NCBI GenBank assembly: GCA_900767465.1
Contig: CAAGAW010000009.1
Coordinates: 186,001 to 250,000 of the forward strand
Length of the DNA stretch: 64,000 nucleotides
Source: Clostridia bacterium
Lineage (GTDB): Bacteria > Bacillota > Clostridia > Christensenellales > Pumilibacteraceae
Direction of reading: 5' to 3'
Both the position numbers and the translations under genes were made by a program. Below are positions 42,255 to 50,840 of the stretch, in pieces. Numbering within the stretch: position 1 is the first letter of the stretch; every line of letters begins with the position of its first letter. Under the pieces are notes generated by a model. That model did no database searches. It was not told where the DNA came from and was given only the letters and a program-made list of their open reading frames with translations.

Positions 42255-43175
42255 ATGCTCGAAGTTCTGCCCAAAAAGACGGCCGACATTATTTCGTCGC
42301 GGCTTGACGAGGATCGGGTTTATGAAATAAGGCTAAGGGCGAATAAACCGGTAACGGTTAATTACGACGGCAGGTTCAGGTTTCTGACTATGCAGGGGCT
42401 TGGCGACGACCCGACCTGTGCCGTCGTTTGCGAACCGCGCGAAATCGAAGAGACGGTTATGCGCGCCTCGCGGTTTTCGTTGTATGCCGAAAACGAAAAA
42501 CTCGTAAAAGGATACCTCACGATTGACGGCGGGATAAGGATCGGCGTTTGCGGCGAGGTTGTCGGAACAGGCAAAAACGTAGTTACGATCAAAGATTTTA
42601 CCTCGCTTTGTATGCGTATACCGCACGAAATCGAAGGCGCAGGCAAACGTGCGTTCGATTCCGTTTGCGCCGATAACGCCGTGCATTCCGCACTTATAAT
42701 CGCGCCGCCGGCGGCGGGCAAAACGACCGTGCTTCGCGATCTTTGCAGGCTGATATCGGACGAAACGAGGCTTAACGTTCTGCTTGTCGACGAGAGGTGC
42801 GAAATTGCCGCGGTGAAAAACGGCGTCGCTTCGCTGAACGTCGGAAAAACTACCGATATAGTATCGAATTGCGATAAAACTTATGCGTTTTCGTACGGGA
42901 TCCGAAGTATGCACCCTGACGTTATAGTAACGGACGAACTTTGCGGAGACGACGCGGAGGCGATAAAACTCGCGGTATACGGCGGAGTAAAGGCAATAGC
43001 GAGCGTTCACGCTCCCGACCTCGATTACCTGAGGCGGAAGGCGGGACTGAAAGAGCTTGCGGAAAGCGGAGTATTCGAACGGTACGTCGTGCTGTCGAAT
43101 CGTCTCGGCGCGGGTACGTACGAGGGGATTTACGACGGCGAATTCAGACCGATTCGGGACGGTTATGGGACTTAA
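42255..43175 (+). CDS. spoIIIAA: Stage III sporulation ATPase SpoIIIAA
   Basis: 306 residues, secretion-type ATPase of the SpoIIIA-SpoIIQ feeding-tube complex in the mother cell. Walker A is APPAAGKTTVL (near 150), Walker B VTDELCGDDAEAIKL; N-terminal YEIRLRANKPV and GIRIGVCGEVV are characteristic. Strong AAAGGAGG site. First of eight genes in canonical order with short overlaps. Confidence 0.96.
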   Translation: MLEVLPKKTADIISSRLDEDRVYEIRLRANKPVTVNYDGRFRFLTMQGLGDDPTCAVVCEPREIEETVMRASRFSLYAENEKLVKGYLTIDGGIRIGVCGEVVGTGKNVVTIKDFTSLCMRIPHEIEGAGKRAFDSVCADNAVHSALIIAPPAAGKTTVLRDLCRLISDETRLNVLLVDERCEIAAVKNGVASLNVGKTTDIVSNCDKTYAFSYGIRSMHPDVIVTDELCGDDAEAIKLAVYGGVKAIASVHAPDLDYLRRKAGLKELAESGVFERYVVLSNRLGAGTYEGIYDGEFRPIRDGYGT

Positions 43176-43656
43176 ACCGATAATTGTGATGTGCTGCGTG
43201 CTTGCGGGAACGTGCGTCGGGAAAGGTGTCGCTTCGGCGCTTTCGGCAAAACGGCAATACTTCGAAGAACTCGGAAAACTCGCGCGTGCGCTGTGCGGAG
43301 ATCTTAGATTTCGCCGCACGCCGGTGTGCGAACTTCTCGGAGAGGAAGCGAAAACGATTAAAAACGGATTGCTTGCGAAAAACGTATCCGAATTTATTAC
43401 GTACGCAAGTAGTGGAGGCGGAGAACTCGTACTCGGCGGGCGGGGACTCGACGAGCGGGAAAGACGAGTCGTTTACGATTTTTTCGCGTCGCTCGGCAGA
43501 TATGATATCGGCACGCAGACTTTTGTTCTCGAAGGAATGTCGGCGGCAATCGAAGAGTATGAAAACAAAGCGGCGGAAGGCGAAAAAAAGTGGGCGGGAC
43601 TAGCCGTGAAACTCGGATTTCTGGCAGGTGCCGGCGCGGGAATTTTGTTTATGTAG
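43165..43656 (+). CDS. spoIIIAB: Stage III sporulation protein SpoIIIAB
   Basis: 163 residues. Start at ATG 43165, overlapping spoIIIAA by 11 bases. N- and C-terminal membrane helices enclose a helical GspF-like cytoplasmic domain (LARALCGDLRFRRTPVCELL). Position and length support the call. Confidence 0.92.
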   Translation: MGLKPIIVMCCVLAGTCVGKGVASALSAKRQYFEELGKLARALCGDLRFRRTPVCELLGEEAKTIKNGLLAKNVSEFITYASSGGGELVLGGRGLDERERRVVYDFFASLGRYDIGTQTFVLEGMSAAIEEYENKAAEGEKKWAGLAVKLGFLAGAGAGILFM

Positions 43657-43663
43657 GGTGGCA

Positions 43664-43861
43664 ATGGACGTAAGCATAATTTTGAAAATCGCAGCGGTAG
43701 GACTGTTGACGGCGGTTGTAAATCAGATTCTGAAAAAAGCGGACAAGGACGAAATCGCAACGCTTACGACGCTTGCAGGGCTGGTTATCGTGCTTTTAAT
43801 GGTAGTGAATATGGTATCCGAGTTGTTCGAGACGTTGCGCACGCTGTTTTTACTGTACTGA
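43664..43861 (+). CDS. spoIIIAC: Stage III sporulation protein SpoIIIAC
   Basis: 65 residues, two membrane helices, MDVSIILKIAAVGLLTAVVN, followed by the conserved charged loop KKADKDEIATL. Start at ATG 43664 after GGGTGG. Matches the universal small size of SpoIIIAC. Confidence 0.94.
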   Translation: MDVSIILKIAAVGLLTAVVNQILKKADKDEIATLTTLAGLVIVLLMVVNMVSELFETLRTLFLLY

Positions 43862-43862
43862 A

Positions 43863-44249
43863 ATGGAAATTTTCAAAATCGCCGCGATAGGGTTGCTTAC
43901 CGCCCTATCCGCCGCGCTTGTCCGGGACAGCCGAAGCGACGTTGCGTTTGCCGTCGTGGTCGCAGGCGGGGCGATAATGCTTACGATGTTGGTCGATTAC
44001 TTTACGGGGATATTCGCTTTTTTCGACGAACTCGTAAACAAGACGGTAGTCGATCGAGGCGTGATCAAGACTTTATTTAAAATTGTCGGAATCGGGTACG
44101 TAGCGGAACTCGCCGCCGGAATCTGCGAAGAGAGCGGCGCTAAAAGCGTAGGAGATAAAATCGTTTTGGGAGGAAAACTGATAATTTTTACTTTAACCGT
44201 GCCGATCTTACGGTTTCTGTTAGATATTATCGGGTCGCTGATGTCGTGA
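43863..44249 (+). CDS. spoIIIAD: Stage III sporulation protein SpoIIIAD
   Basis: 128 residues with four membrane helices and the GIGYVAELAAGICEESGAKS segment typical of the family. Its N-terminus repeats the SpoIIIAC-like EIFKIAAIGLLTA pattern. Starts 1 base after spoIIIAC and overlaps spoIIIAE. Confidence 0.95.
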   Translation: MEIFKIAAIGLLTALSAALVRDSRSDVAFAVVVAGGAIMLTMLVDYFTGIFAFFDELVNKTVVDRGVIKTLFKIVGIGYVAELAAGICEESGAKSVGDKIVLGGKLIIFTLTVPILRFLLDIIGSLMS

Positions 44250-45436
44250 AAAAACGTTTATTTTCTCTGATTTTTCTCGCTATTATAGCCGTTTTCGGAT
44301 TTTTCGGCGGCGAGATCGCCTTTGCCGACGAGGCTGCTCAAAACGGAACGGGAGACGTGCCGAGCGTCGAGGAATCGGTTGACGAACTGGATCTATCCGA
44401 ACTCGAACGGTTGTTTTCCGAACTTGACGAAAGCGAGCAGACTCTGTTCGGCGGGGATATAGTCGGCTATATCAAAAAAACCGCTTCGGGCGAGAGAGGG
44501 ATCGGATTCGAGGGGTTCTTTTCGTACGTGCTTGCTACGCTCGGAGCAAGCGTTAAAGACGTTTTGCCGCTTGTCGCGACGGTTGCCGGTATTGCGATGG
44601 CGGTTGCTCTTGTAAGCGGAATCAAGGGAAATTTCGGCGGGTCGTCCGTGGATAAGGCTGTGTCGATGGCGGGGGTCGCGTTGTGTTCGATAACGGTCCT
44701 TCTTTCCGTTTTTTCCGCTGTAAAATCGGTGTGTGAACTTGCCGGCAAACTCAGAACGCAAAGCGAAGCCGTTTTTCCCGTATTGTTTACGTTGATGAGC
44801 GCGCTGGGTGCAAGCGGCGCGATTGCCGTGTATCAACCCGCCGTCGCCGTCCTCACGTTCTCGATAACCGAATTGATAACGGCTGTTGCGCTTCCGCTGA
44901 CGATAGCGTCGCTTGCCGCAGGCGTGGTTTCGGGGATTACCGACGACGGAGGAGGAACGGCAAGTATCGCCAAGTTTACTTCGTCTTCGGCTAAGTGGGT
45001 CATGTGTACCGCGTACTTTCTGTTTATAGCGTTTTTGTCCGTTAAGGGCGCAACGGCGGCGGTATGCGATAACGTTTCCGTTCGTACGGCAAAGTTTGCG
45101 TTGTCAAAGTACGTTCCGGTAATAGGCGGGTATCTGTCCGAAGGATTCAATACGATCCTTGCGTCCGTCGCGCTTATAAAAAACGCGGTCGGCGGTACGG
45201 CGGTGCTTATAATGGTCGTAACGGTTCTGCCCGTTTTTATAAAAACGATAGTGACGATGTTGTCGCTCAGACTCGCCGAGGCGGTTGCCGGAACGTTGGG
45301 CGGCGGCAGAATCAAAAAGGTTTTGTCAGGGGCGTCCGACGCTTGCGGTGTGCTTATCGCGATAGTTGCGGGCGCGGCGTTTTCGTATTTTATTTTTCTT
45401 ATGCTTATAATCGTAAGCGGAAATCTTGTTCTATGA
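44246..45436 (+). CDS. spoIIIAE: Stage III sporulation protein SpoIIIAE
   Basis: 396 residues, GTG start with four-base overlap. Signal peptide (about 1-27), an acidic linker, then about eight membrane segments (from residue 90). Large polytopic channel component of the SpoIIIA complex. Conserved VPVIGGYLSEGFNTILASV is present. Confidence 0.95.
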   Translation: MKKRLFSLIFLAIIAVFGFFGGEIAFADEAAQNGTGDVPSVEESVDELDLSELERLFSELDESEQTLFGGDIVGYIKKTASGERGIGFEGFFSYVLATLGASVKDVLPLVATVAGIAMAVALVSGIKGNFGGSSVDKAVSMAGVALCSITVLLSVFSAVKSVCELAGKLRTQSEAVFPVLFTLMSALGASGAIAVYQPAVAVLTFSITELITAVALPLTIASLAAGVVSGITDDGGGTASIAKFTSSSAKWVMCTAYFLFIAFLSVKGATAAVCDNVSVRTAKFALSKYVPVIGGYLSEGFNTILASVALIKNAVGGTAVLIMVVTVLPVFIKTIVTMLSLRLAEAVAGTLGGGRIKKVLSGASDACGVLIAIVAGAAFSYFIFLMLIIVSGNLVL

Positions 45437-45909
45437 GCGAATTTACGAAATGGATTATGAGCGTCCTTGCAGTCGCGATAATAGGTTTTACGGTCGATTT
45501 ATTCCTCAGCGATGCAAAAACGGCAAAAATCGTAAGAGTCGCAACCGCGGCGATAACGCTTCTCGTGCTGGTGACGCCGCTTCCGTCGCTTATTTCGGAC
45601 GGAGAGATAAACCTCGAAAATTTTACGTTCATTTACAAAACCGAAACGGATACAAAATACGTCGAGTATATTGCCGGGCAAAAACGCGCGGTGCTTGCGT
45701 CGTCGCTGAAGCGTTCGCTTGCGGCGCGAGGACTTAAAAACGCGGCGGTAAAGGTGACCGGCGAGGGGAATGATATTTTTATCGAAATAAATTTGTCCGA
45801 TTGCGTTATAGACGAAAAAAACGAGCATATAAATAAGAATGAGCTTGCCCGATCGGTCGTTTGCGACGAGGCGGGTATAGACGAAAGTCGGGTAAAAATC
45901 TATGGATAA
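45433..45909 (+). CDS. spoIIIAF: Stage III sporulation protein SpoIIIAF
   Basis: 158 residues. Two N-terminal membrane helices (MSEFTKWIMSVLAVAIIGFT), then a ring-building-motif-like domain with the ending DEAGIDESRVKIYG. Start at ATG 45433, ATGA overlap with spoIIIAE. Confidence 0.93.
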   Translation: MSEFTKWIMSVLAVAIIGFTVDLFLSDAKTAKIVRVATAAITLLVLVTPLPSLISDGEINLENFTFIYKTETDTKYVEYIAGQKRAVLASSLKRSLAARGLKNAAVKVTGEGNDIFIEINLSDCVIDEKNEHINKNELARSVVCDEAGIDESRVKIYG

Positions 45910-46402
45910 AAAGAAATCGTCTTTCATCTTAAAACTTAAAAACCTGAAACACAAAGAAATTCTGATCGCCGTAATCGCTATCGTCGTAATGCTCGCAATC
46001 TACTTTACCACCGTTTCGGGAACTAAAGAAACGACGAACTACGAAACCGCACGATCGGATTATTGCGAGACTGTCGCGGAAGAAATGAAAAAAGCGATAT
46101 CGAAAATGAGCGGCGACGACGGCGCGAAAATCGTTATCAGCTGGCAGGGCGGGGTGGAATCCGTAATCGCTTACACCCGCACCGAGGGGCAGAACTCTTC
46201 CGCAACGACGCCGTCGGTTATTCAGCAGACGGGCGGCAGCAAGCCCATAATCCTCAAAGAAATCTATCCCGCCGCGACGGGGGTGGTAATAGTTACGAAA
46301 AACGGAGGTAGTAATGTAAAATTACGGTTGCAACTTAAAGAAATGGCGGCAACGTTGCTTGGAATATCGCCCGAAAAAGTGGCGGTTTATGACAGTAAAT
46401 AA
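45902..46402 (+). CDS. spoIIIAG: Stage III sporulation protein SpoIIIAG
   Basis: 166 residues. One membrane helix (about 20-40), then a periplasmic ring-building domain that in B. subtilis forms a large ring in the intermembrane space. EIYPAATGVVIVTKNGGS is conserved in the family. Overlaps spoIIIAF by 8 bases. Confidence 0.94.
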   Translation: MDKKKSSFILKLKNLKHKEILIAVIAIVVMLAIYFTTVSGTKETTNYETARSDYCETVAEEMKKAISKMSGDDGAKIVISWQGGVESVIAYTRTEGQNSSATTPSVIQQTGGSKPIILKEIYPAATGVVIVTKNGGSNVKLRLQLKEMAATLLGISPEKVAVYDSK

Positions 46403-46420
46403 TTATCGGAGGATATTAAA

Positions 46421-46891
46421 ATGACAGGAAAGAAAAGCAAAATCATCGTACTTGCCGGAATGATTGCGTTATTGGTGCTTACGGGCGTACTCAATATCGT
46501 TATCAACAAGAAGGCACAAAGCGTAAGCACGGACACGACCGCTTCGAGCGATTTTTTCGTAACTTACCGCGCCGACCGTCTTGCCACGCGCAATCAGTCG
46601 ATGCTCGATCTCGACGAGATTATCAAGACGGGCAGCGAAGCGGCGGTTAAGGACGCCGAAGCCGAAAAACTCGCGCTTACTTCGACTATGGATAACGAAC
46701 TCAAACTCGAAGGGCTTATAAAAGCGGTCGGATTCGAGGACGCGGTGGTAATTTCCACGAGCGAAAACGTAAGCGTAATCCTTAAATCGGGCGAACTGAC
46801 AAGCGATCAGGTGGCTAAAGTTTTGCAGATCGTTACCGACGAAACGGGTAAAAGTGCGGCTTCGGTGAGAATTATTCCGGTCGAGCAATAA
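46421..46891 (+). CDS. spoIIIAH: Stage III sporulation protein SpoIIIAH
   Basis: 156 residues. N-terminal membrane helix (IIVLAGMIALLVLTGVLNIV) and a C-terminal YscJ/FliF-like domain, the partner of forespore SpoIIQ. Last gene of the operon. accB and accC, which follow in B. subtilis, are missing here. Confidence 0.94.
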   Translation: MTGKKSKIIVLAGMIALLVLTGVLNIVINKKAQSVSTDTTASSDFFVTYRADRLATRNQSMLDLDEIIKTGSEAAVKDAEAEKLALTSTMDNELKLEGLIKAVGFEDAVVISTSENVSVILKSGELTSDQVAKVLQIVTDETGKSAASVRIIPVEQ

Positions 46892-46898
46892 AAAACGA

Positions 46899-46927
46899 TT
46901 GTAATTTAGTTTTCTTTGTGGTATAAT
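46899..46927 (+). promoter_or_regulatory. Promoter of asp23-nusB-folD
   Basis: -35 TTGTAA (46899-46904), 17-base spacer, perfect TATAAT (46922-46927). Confidence 0.65.
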
Positions 46928-46958
46928 TATAGCGATGAAGTTTCGGGAGGTACGACCC

Positions 46959-47294
46959 TTGCCGCAAAAATCGCGATATAACGCCGACTCTGTCGGGAAA
47001 GTAAATTATGGGCATAACGTGATTGTGTCCATAATTTCGCTTGCCGCGCTGGAAATAAGAGGCGTTGCGAGACTTCAGGGGAAAAAAGCCAGAACCGAGG
47101 TTGTGGGCGACGTTATAAGCATAAGCGTTTATATCGACGTTATGATCGGATTCTCGTGCGCGGACGTCGCGTATCGAGTTCAGGAAAACATCAAACGCAC
47201 GGTTGAAACGATGACGAACTACAAAACCGGTATGATTAACGTAAACGTTTTGGGTGTGTGCTTCGACGAACCGGAAGGCACGAACAATATTTAG
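46959..47294 (+). CDS. Asp23/Gls24 family protein (YqhY-like)
   Basis: About 111 residues from TTG 46959, which has a GGGAGG site 8 bases upstream; an in-frame ATG at 46935 lies only 7 bases after the -10 box and would be leaderless. Core GKVNYGHNVIVSIISLAALE and C-terminal MINVNVLGVCF match the Asp23 family. In Bacillus, yqhY sits between accC and nusB and influences fatty-acid synthesis; here acc genes are absent. Paralogue of the protein at 26947. Confidence 0.88.
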   Translation: MPQKSRYNADSVGKVNYGHNVIVSIISLAALEIRGVARLQGKKARTEVVGDVISISVYIDVMIGFSCADVAYRVQENIKRTVETMTNYKTGMINVNVLGVCFDEPEGTNNI

Positions 47295-47302
47295 AGGTTA
47301 CA

Positions 47303-47722
47303 ATGAGAAAGACTGCAAGAGAAAACGCTTTCAAACTGATCTTTGAGAAACTTATAAACGAGGATTCGGACGAACTCGGATACGCCGCGCTTACCGAAGG
47401 ACTCGACGAGAACGACAAAAACTTCCTAGACACGCTTCTTTGCGGCGTCGAGACCGAAAAGGAGTTTCTTAAATCCGTCGTTTCCCGGTTTTTAAGGGGG
47501 TTTAACCTCGACCGCATCTACAAAATCGATCTCGCGATTCTGTACGTTTCGTGTTACGAAATACTGTTTCTTACGGACGTTCCGGATAAAGTGTCGGTAA
47601 ACGAAGCCGTAGAACTCGCAAAAACGTATTCGACCGACAAATCGCCCGCTTTTGTAAACGGCGTTCTTGCCGGCGTTATAGCAGATAAAGAGGAGATTCT
47701 CAATGAGCGCAACTCTGATTGA
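47303..47722 (+). CDS. nusB: Transcription antitermination factor NusB
   Basis: 139 residues, helical RNA-binding protein for rRNA antitermination. Start at ATG 47303 (MRKTARENAFKLIFEKL). C-terminal segment VSVNEAVELAKTYSTDKSPAFVNGVL is diagnostic. Overlaps folD by 20 bases. Confidence 0.95.
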   Translation: MRKTARENAFKLIFEKLINEDSDELGYAALTEGLDENDKNFLDTLLCGVETEKEFLKSVVSRFLRGFNLDRIYKIDLAILYVSCYEILFLTDVPDKVSVNEAVELAKTYSTDKSPAFVNGVLAGVIADKEEILNERNSD

Positions 47723-48548
47723 CGGTAAAGCCGTTTCGTCAAAAATCCGCGATGAAATTGCGGTTGACGCGGCGGCTTTCGAGAAAAATAACGGCAGAAA
47801 AATAGGACTCGCGGTCGTGCTTGTGGGCGAAAATCCCGCAAGCAAGGTTTACGTACGCAACAAAATTCTTGCGTGCGAACAGACGGGAATCGCGTCGTTC
47901 GAGTACTATCTGCCCGAAACTTCGACCACCGAACAGGTACTCGAGGTCGTACGCGCGCTCAACGCCGACGACAAAGTGGACGGGCTTCTGGTTCAGTTAC
48001 CGCTCCCGAAAGGCATAGACGAAAAGCGTGTTTTATCCGAGGTTTCGCCGAAAAAAGACGTGGACGGATTTCACGCCGTAAACGCAGGCAATCTGTTACT
48101 CGGCAATCCGTGTCTTTCGGCGTGTACGCCTACGGGCATTATGGAACTTATAAAAAGCACGGGTGAGAGCGTAGAGGGGAAACACGCCGTAGTCATCGGA
48201 AGAAGCAATATCGTCGGAAAGCCCGTTGCTCTTATGCTCCTTGCCGCAAACGCTACCGTTACGGTTTGCCATTCGAAAACGAAAGATCTTGAAAAATACA
48301 CGCGCGACGCGGATATTCTGGTTGTTGCGATAGGAGTAAAAGAATTCGTTACGGGCGACATGATCAAAAAAGGCGCGATAGTAATCGACGTAGGAATGAA
48401 TCGCGCGGACAAGTTATACGGCGACGTACATTTTGAAAGCGCAAGCGCTGTTGCCGGATATATAACGCCCGTCCCCGGCGGAGTAGGTCCGATGACGATT
48501 ACGATGCTTCTGAGCAACACCGTAAAGGCGGCGGGTTTTGCAAAGTAA
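47703..48548 (+). CDS. folD: Methylene-THF dehydrogenase / methenyl-THF cyclohydrolase
   Basis: 281 residues. VGENPASKVYVRNK (Tyr/Lys catalytic region), DGLLVQLPLP, VIGRSNIVGKPVALML (NADP loop) and GVGPMTITMLLSNT are all present. Supplies one-carbon folates, partner of fmt elsewhere in the window. The start overlaps nusB and the end overlaps xseA. Confidence 0.97.
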   Translation: MSATLIDGKAVSSKIRDEIAVDAAAFEKNNGRKIGLAVVLVGENPASKVYVRNKILACEQTGIASFEYYLPETSTTEQVLEVVRALNADDKVDGLLVQLPLPKGIDEKRVLSEVSPKKDVDGFHAVNAGNLLLGNPCLSACTPTGIMELIKSTGESVEGKHAVVIGRSNIVGKPVALMLLAANATVTVCHSKTKDLEKYTRDADILVVAIGVKEFVTGDMIKKGAIVIDVGMNRADKLYGDVHFESASAVAGYITPVPGGVGPMTITMLLSNTVKAAGFAK

Positions 48549-49782
48549 ACTTTCCGTTTCACAACTCAACAACTATATCAAAGGCGTTTTCGATGACGAA
48601 CTGATATTGAAAAACATAACCGTTTTCGGCGAAGTATCGGAAATTACCGTGTCTGCCGGAAACGCGTTTTTCACGCTCCGCGACGATTCGTCTTTGCTGC
48701 GTTGCGTGCGATTCGGCGGCGGTTTTACTCCGAAATCGGGAGATACGGTACTCGCGATCGGGTCCGTAGAGTACTATGCAAAAGGCGGAAGAGTTACTTT
48801 CCGGGCAAGAGAAATCAAGCCGTACGGCGAAGGCGAAATCGCCCGTGCGCTTGCCGAACTTAAAACAAAACTCGAAAGCGAAGGACTTTTTGCGAACCGT
48901 CCCGTTTTGCCGAAGTTTATTAAAAAAATCGCCGTCGTTACAAGTACGGAAGGCGCGGTTATTCACGACATGACGAGCATATTGAAACGTTGTCCGTATC
49001 TTGACGTTATGGTTTATCCCGTAAGAGTTCAGGGAGAAGGAAGCGAAACTGACGTTGCCGGGGTGGTTACGCGCGCGTCGACCGAACGTAACGGTTGCGA
49101 CGCGATAATTCTTGCCCGCGGCGGAGGATCGGAAGCCGATCTGGCGGCTTTCAACACGGAAGTATCGGCGAGGGCGGTCGCGGGGTCGGCAAAACCCGTA
49201 GTTTCCGCAATCGGACACGAAACGAACTACACTTTGTGCGATTTTTGCGCGGGAGTTCGTGCGGGCACGCCGAGCATTGCCGCGGAAATCGTTTGCAGGA
49301 TAAACGAGAATTTCGTTACGCGCTTTACCGAACTGATCGAAAAAGCGACAGACGCGGTAAAAAACAAATTCCGCTCCGACGCCGACAACGTAGGACGACT
49401 TACGAGAAAAATCGAACTTCGATCGGAATCGTTATACTACAAGCGTCTCGGCGAAATTTCCGATTTGACCGCGCGTGCGAAAAACTCGGTAAACGCCGCT
49501 TATCTGAGCGAAAAATCGTCGATAATCGAAGCGGTGAATAAGTCGGTCGCAAGCGCAAACGGAATGATACCGAAAGCCGAATCTCTGCTTAATACAATTG
49601 CGGCAAAACTTAACGCGATAAGTCCTCTGAGGCTTCTCGGCGCCGGTTATGCCAGGATTTATAAAGGAAGCGAAGCGGTAGACGAAATAGGCAAGATCGA
49701 GGCGGGCGACGAAGTTGACGTCGCGCTGTCGGGCGGATTTGCGAAAGCGAAGATAACCGAGGTTCGTAAGAACGAGGAGTAA
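48538..49782 (+). CDS. xseA: Exodeoxyribonuclease VII large subunit
   Basis: 414 residues, TTG start overlapping folD by 11 bases. N-terminal OB fold (SVSQLNNYIKGVFDDE ... WREI-type FRAREIKPYGEGEIA), catalytic core VVTSTEGAVIHDM, ARGGGSEADL and SAIGHETNYTLCDFCA, then a coiled coil. Pairs with XseB downstream for single-strand DNA degradation. Confidence 0.95.
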   Translation: MQSKLSVSQLNNYIKGVFDDELILKNITVFGEVSEITVSAGNAFFTLRDDSSLLRCVRFGGGFTPKSGDTVLAIGSVEYYAKGGRVTFRAREIKPYGEGEIARALAELKTKLESEGLFANRPVLPKFIKKIAVVTSTEGAVIHDMTSILKRCPYLDVMVYPVRVQGEGSETDVAGVVTRASTERNGCDAIILARGGGSEADLAAFNTEVSARAVAGSAKPVVSAIGHETNYTLCDFCAGVRAGTPSIAAEIVCRINENFVTRFTELIEKATDAVKNKFRSDADNVGRLTRKIELRSESLYYKRLGEISDLTARAKNSVNAAYLSEKSSIIEAVNKSVASANGMIPKAESLLNTIAAKLNAISPLRLLGAGYARIYKGSEAVDEIGKIEAGDEVDVALSGGFAKAKITEVRKNEE

Positions 49783-49785
49783 ACG

Positions 49786-49989
49786 ATGGATTACGAAAAA
49801 AAATTGAACGAACTCGAAGAACTTGTAAAAAAATTGGAAAACGGAAACGTTACGCTCGAAGAAAGCGTGGCGTTGTTCGAGAGCGGCGTCGCGCTCACTA
49901 AGGACTGTATTCTCGCTCTTAAAGAGTACAAGGGTAGGATAACTTCCGCAAGCGGCGAAATGGATAAACTGTTAAAGGACGCCGAATGA
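49786..49989 (+). CDS. xseB: Exodeoxyribonuclease VII small subunit
   Basis: 67 residues, two helices: YEKKLNELEELVKKLENGN and VTLEESVALFESGVALTKD, the canonical XseB motif. Three bases after xseA and overlapping ispA by four. Confidence 0.97.
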   Translation: MDYEKKLNELEELVKKLENGNVTLEESVALFESGVALTKDCILALKEYKGRITSASGEMDKLLKDAE

Positions 49990-50822
49990 TGAACGATTTT
50001 AACGTGACAAAAGCCCGATTCGACGAGTTTTTGACTAAGGTCGCAATCGAGTTCGATTGCGAGCCTGTTTTAGCCGAATCGATGCGTTACAGTCTGTTTT
50101 CGGGCGGAAAAAGAATAAGACCCGTATTACTTGTAAAAGCGGCGGAAACGTTCGGAAAAGCGGCGGACGAGAGCGTGTTTAACTTTGCCGCGGCAATCGA
50201 ATGTTTACACGTGTATTCGCTCGTCCACGACGACCTTCCGTGTATGGATAACGACGATTTTCGGCGCGGCGTACCCACTTCGCATAAAAAATTCGGCGAA
50301 GACACGGCGGTTCTCACCGGAGACGCGCTTTTGTCGGAGTCGTTTCGTCTGGTGCTTAAATCGATCGAAACGGGAGGTTTTTCAAAGGCTCATTATGCCG
50401 CCGCAAAACTTTTTGCGGACAAGACGGGAGCCTCCGGACTTATAAGCGGGCAGATGCGAGATCTCGATTTTGCCGAAAAAGGCGGGGACGAAGCCGCTCT
50501 TACGTCGGTTTATCGCGGCAAAACGTGCGCGCTCATCGAGGCGGCAGTCGGCGCGGGCTCGCTCATGGGCGGCGCGGACGATAATGCGGCAGAAAATATG
50601 CTCGGATTTGCCGAAGCGTTCGGAATAGCGTTCCAGATTGCGGACGATCTTCTCGACGACGACGGCGAAAAATGCTCGATCGTTACCGTTTGCGGAAGAG
50701 ATATCGCCGAAAAACGGCTTGAAGAATATACGGAAAAGGCAATAAACTGCCTTGATAATGTAGATGCGGATACGACATTTTTCAGAGATTTTGCTTTGAT
50801 CGCCAAGAACAGAAAACGCTGA
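49986..50822 (+). CDS. ispA: Farnesyl/geranyl diphosphate synthase
   Basis: 278 residues, all-helical trans-prenyltransferase. First Asp motif VHDDLPCMDNDDFRRG (near 80), second QIADDLLDDDGE (near 217), and SGGKRIRP for substrate binding. Two adjacent ATGs; the first overlaps the xseB stop. Followed by dxs, the precursor pathway's first enzyme. Confidence 0.94.
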   Translation: MMNDFNVTKARFDEFLTKVAIEFDCEPVLAESMRYSLFSGGKRIRPVLLVKAAETFGKAADESVFNFAAAIECLHVYSLVHDDLPCMDNDDFRRGVPTSHKKFGEDTAVLTGDALLSESFRLVLKSIETGGFSKAHYAAAKLFADKTGASGLISGQMRDLDFAEKGGDEAALTSVYRGKTCALIEAAVGAGSLMGGADDNAAENMLGFAEAFGIAFQIADDLLDDDGEKCSIVTVCGRDIAEKRLEEYTEKAINCLDNVDADTTFFRDFALIAKNRKR

Positions 50823-50840
50823 ACCCCGGGAGAGTAAATC

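Noticed and set aside
46935..46958. ATG start for the second Asp23 protein
   Set aside because: It would be leaderless. The TTG at 46959 has a well-placed GGGAGG and fits the family start better, so I kept the ATG only as an alternative.
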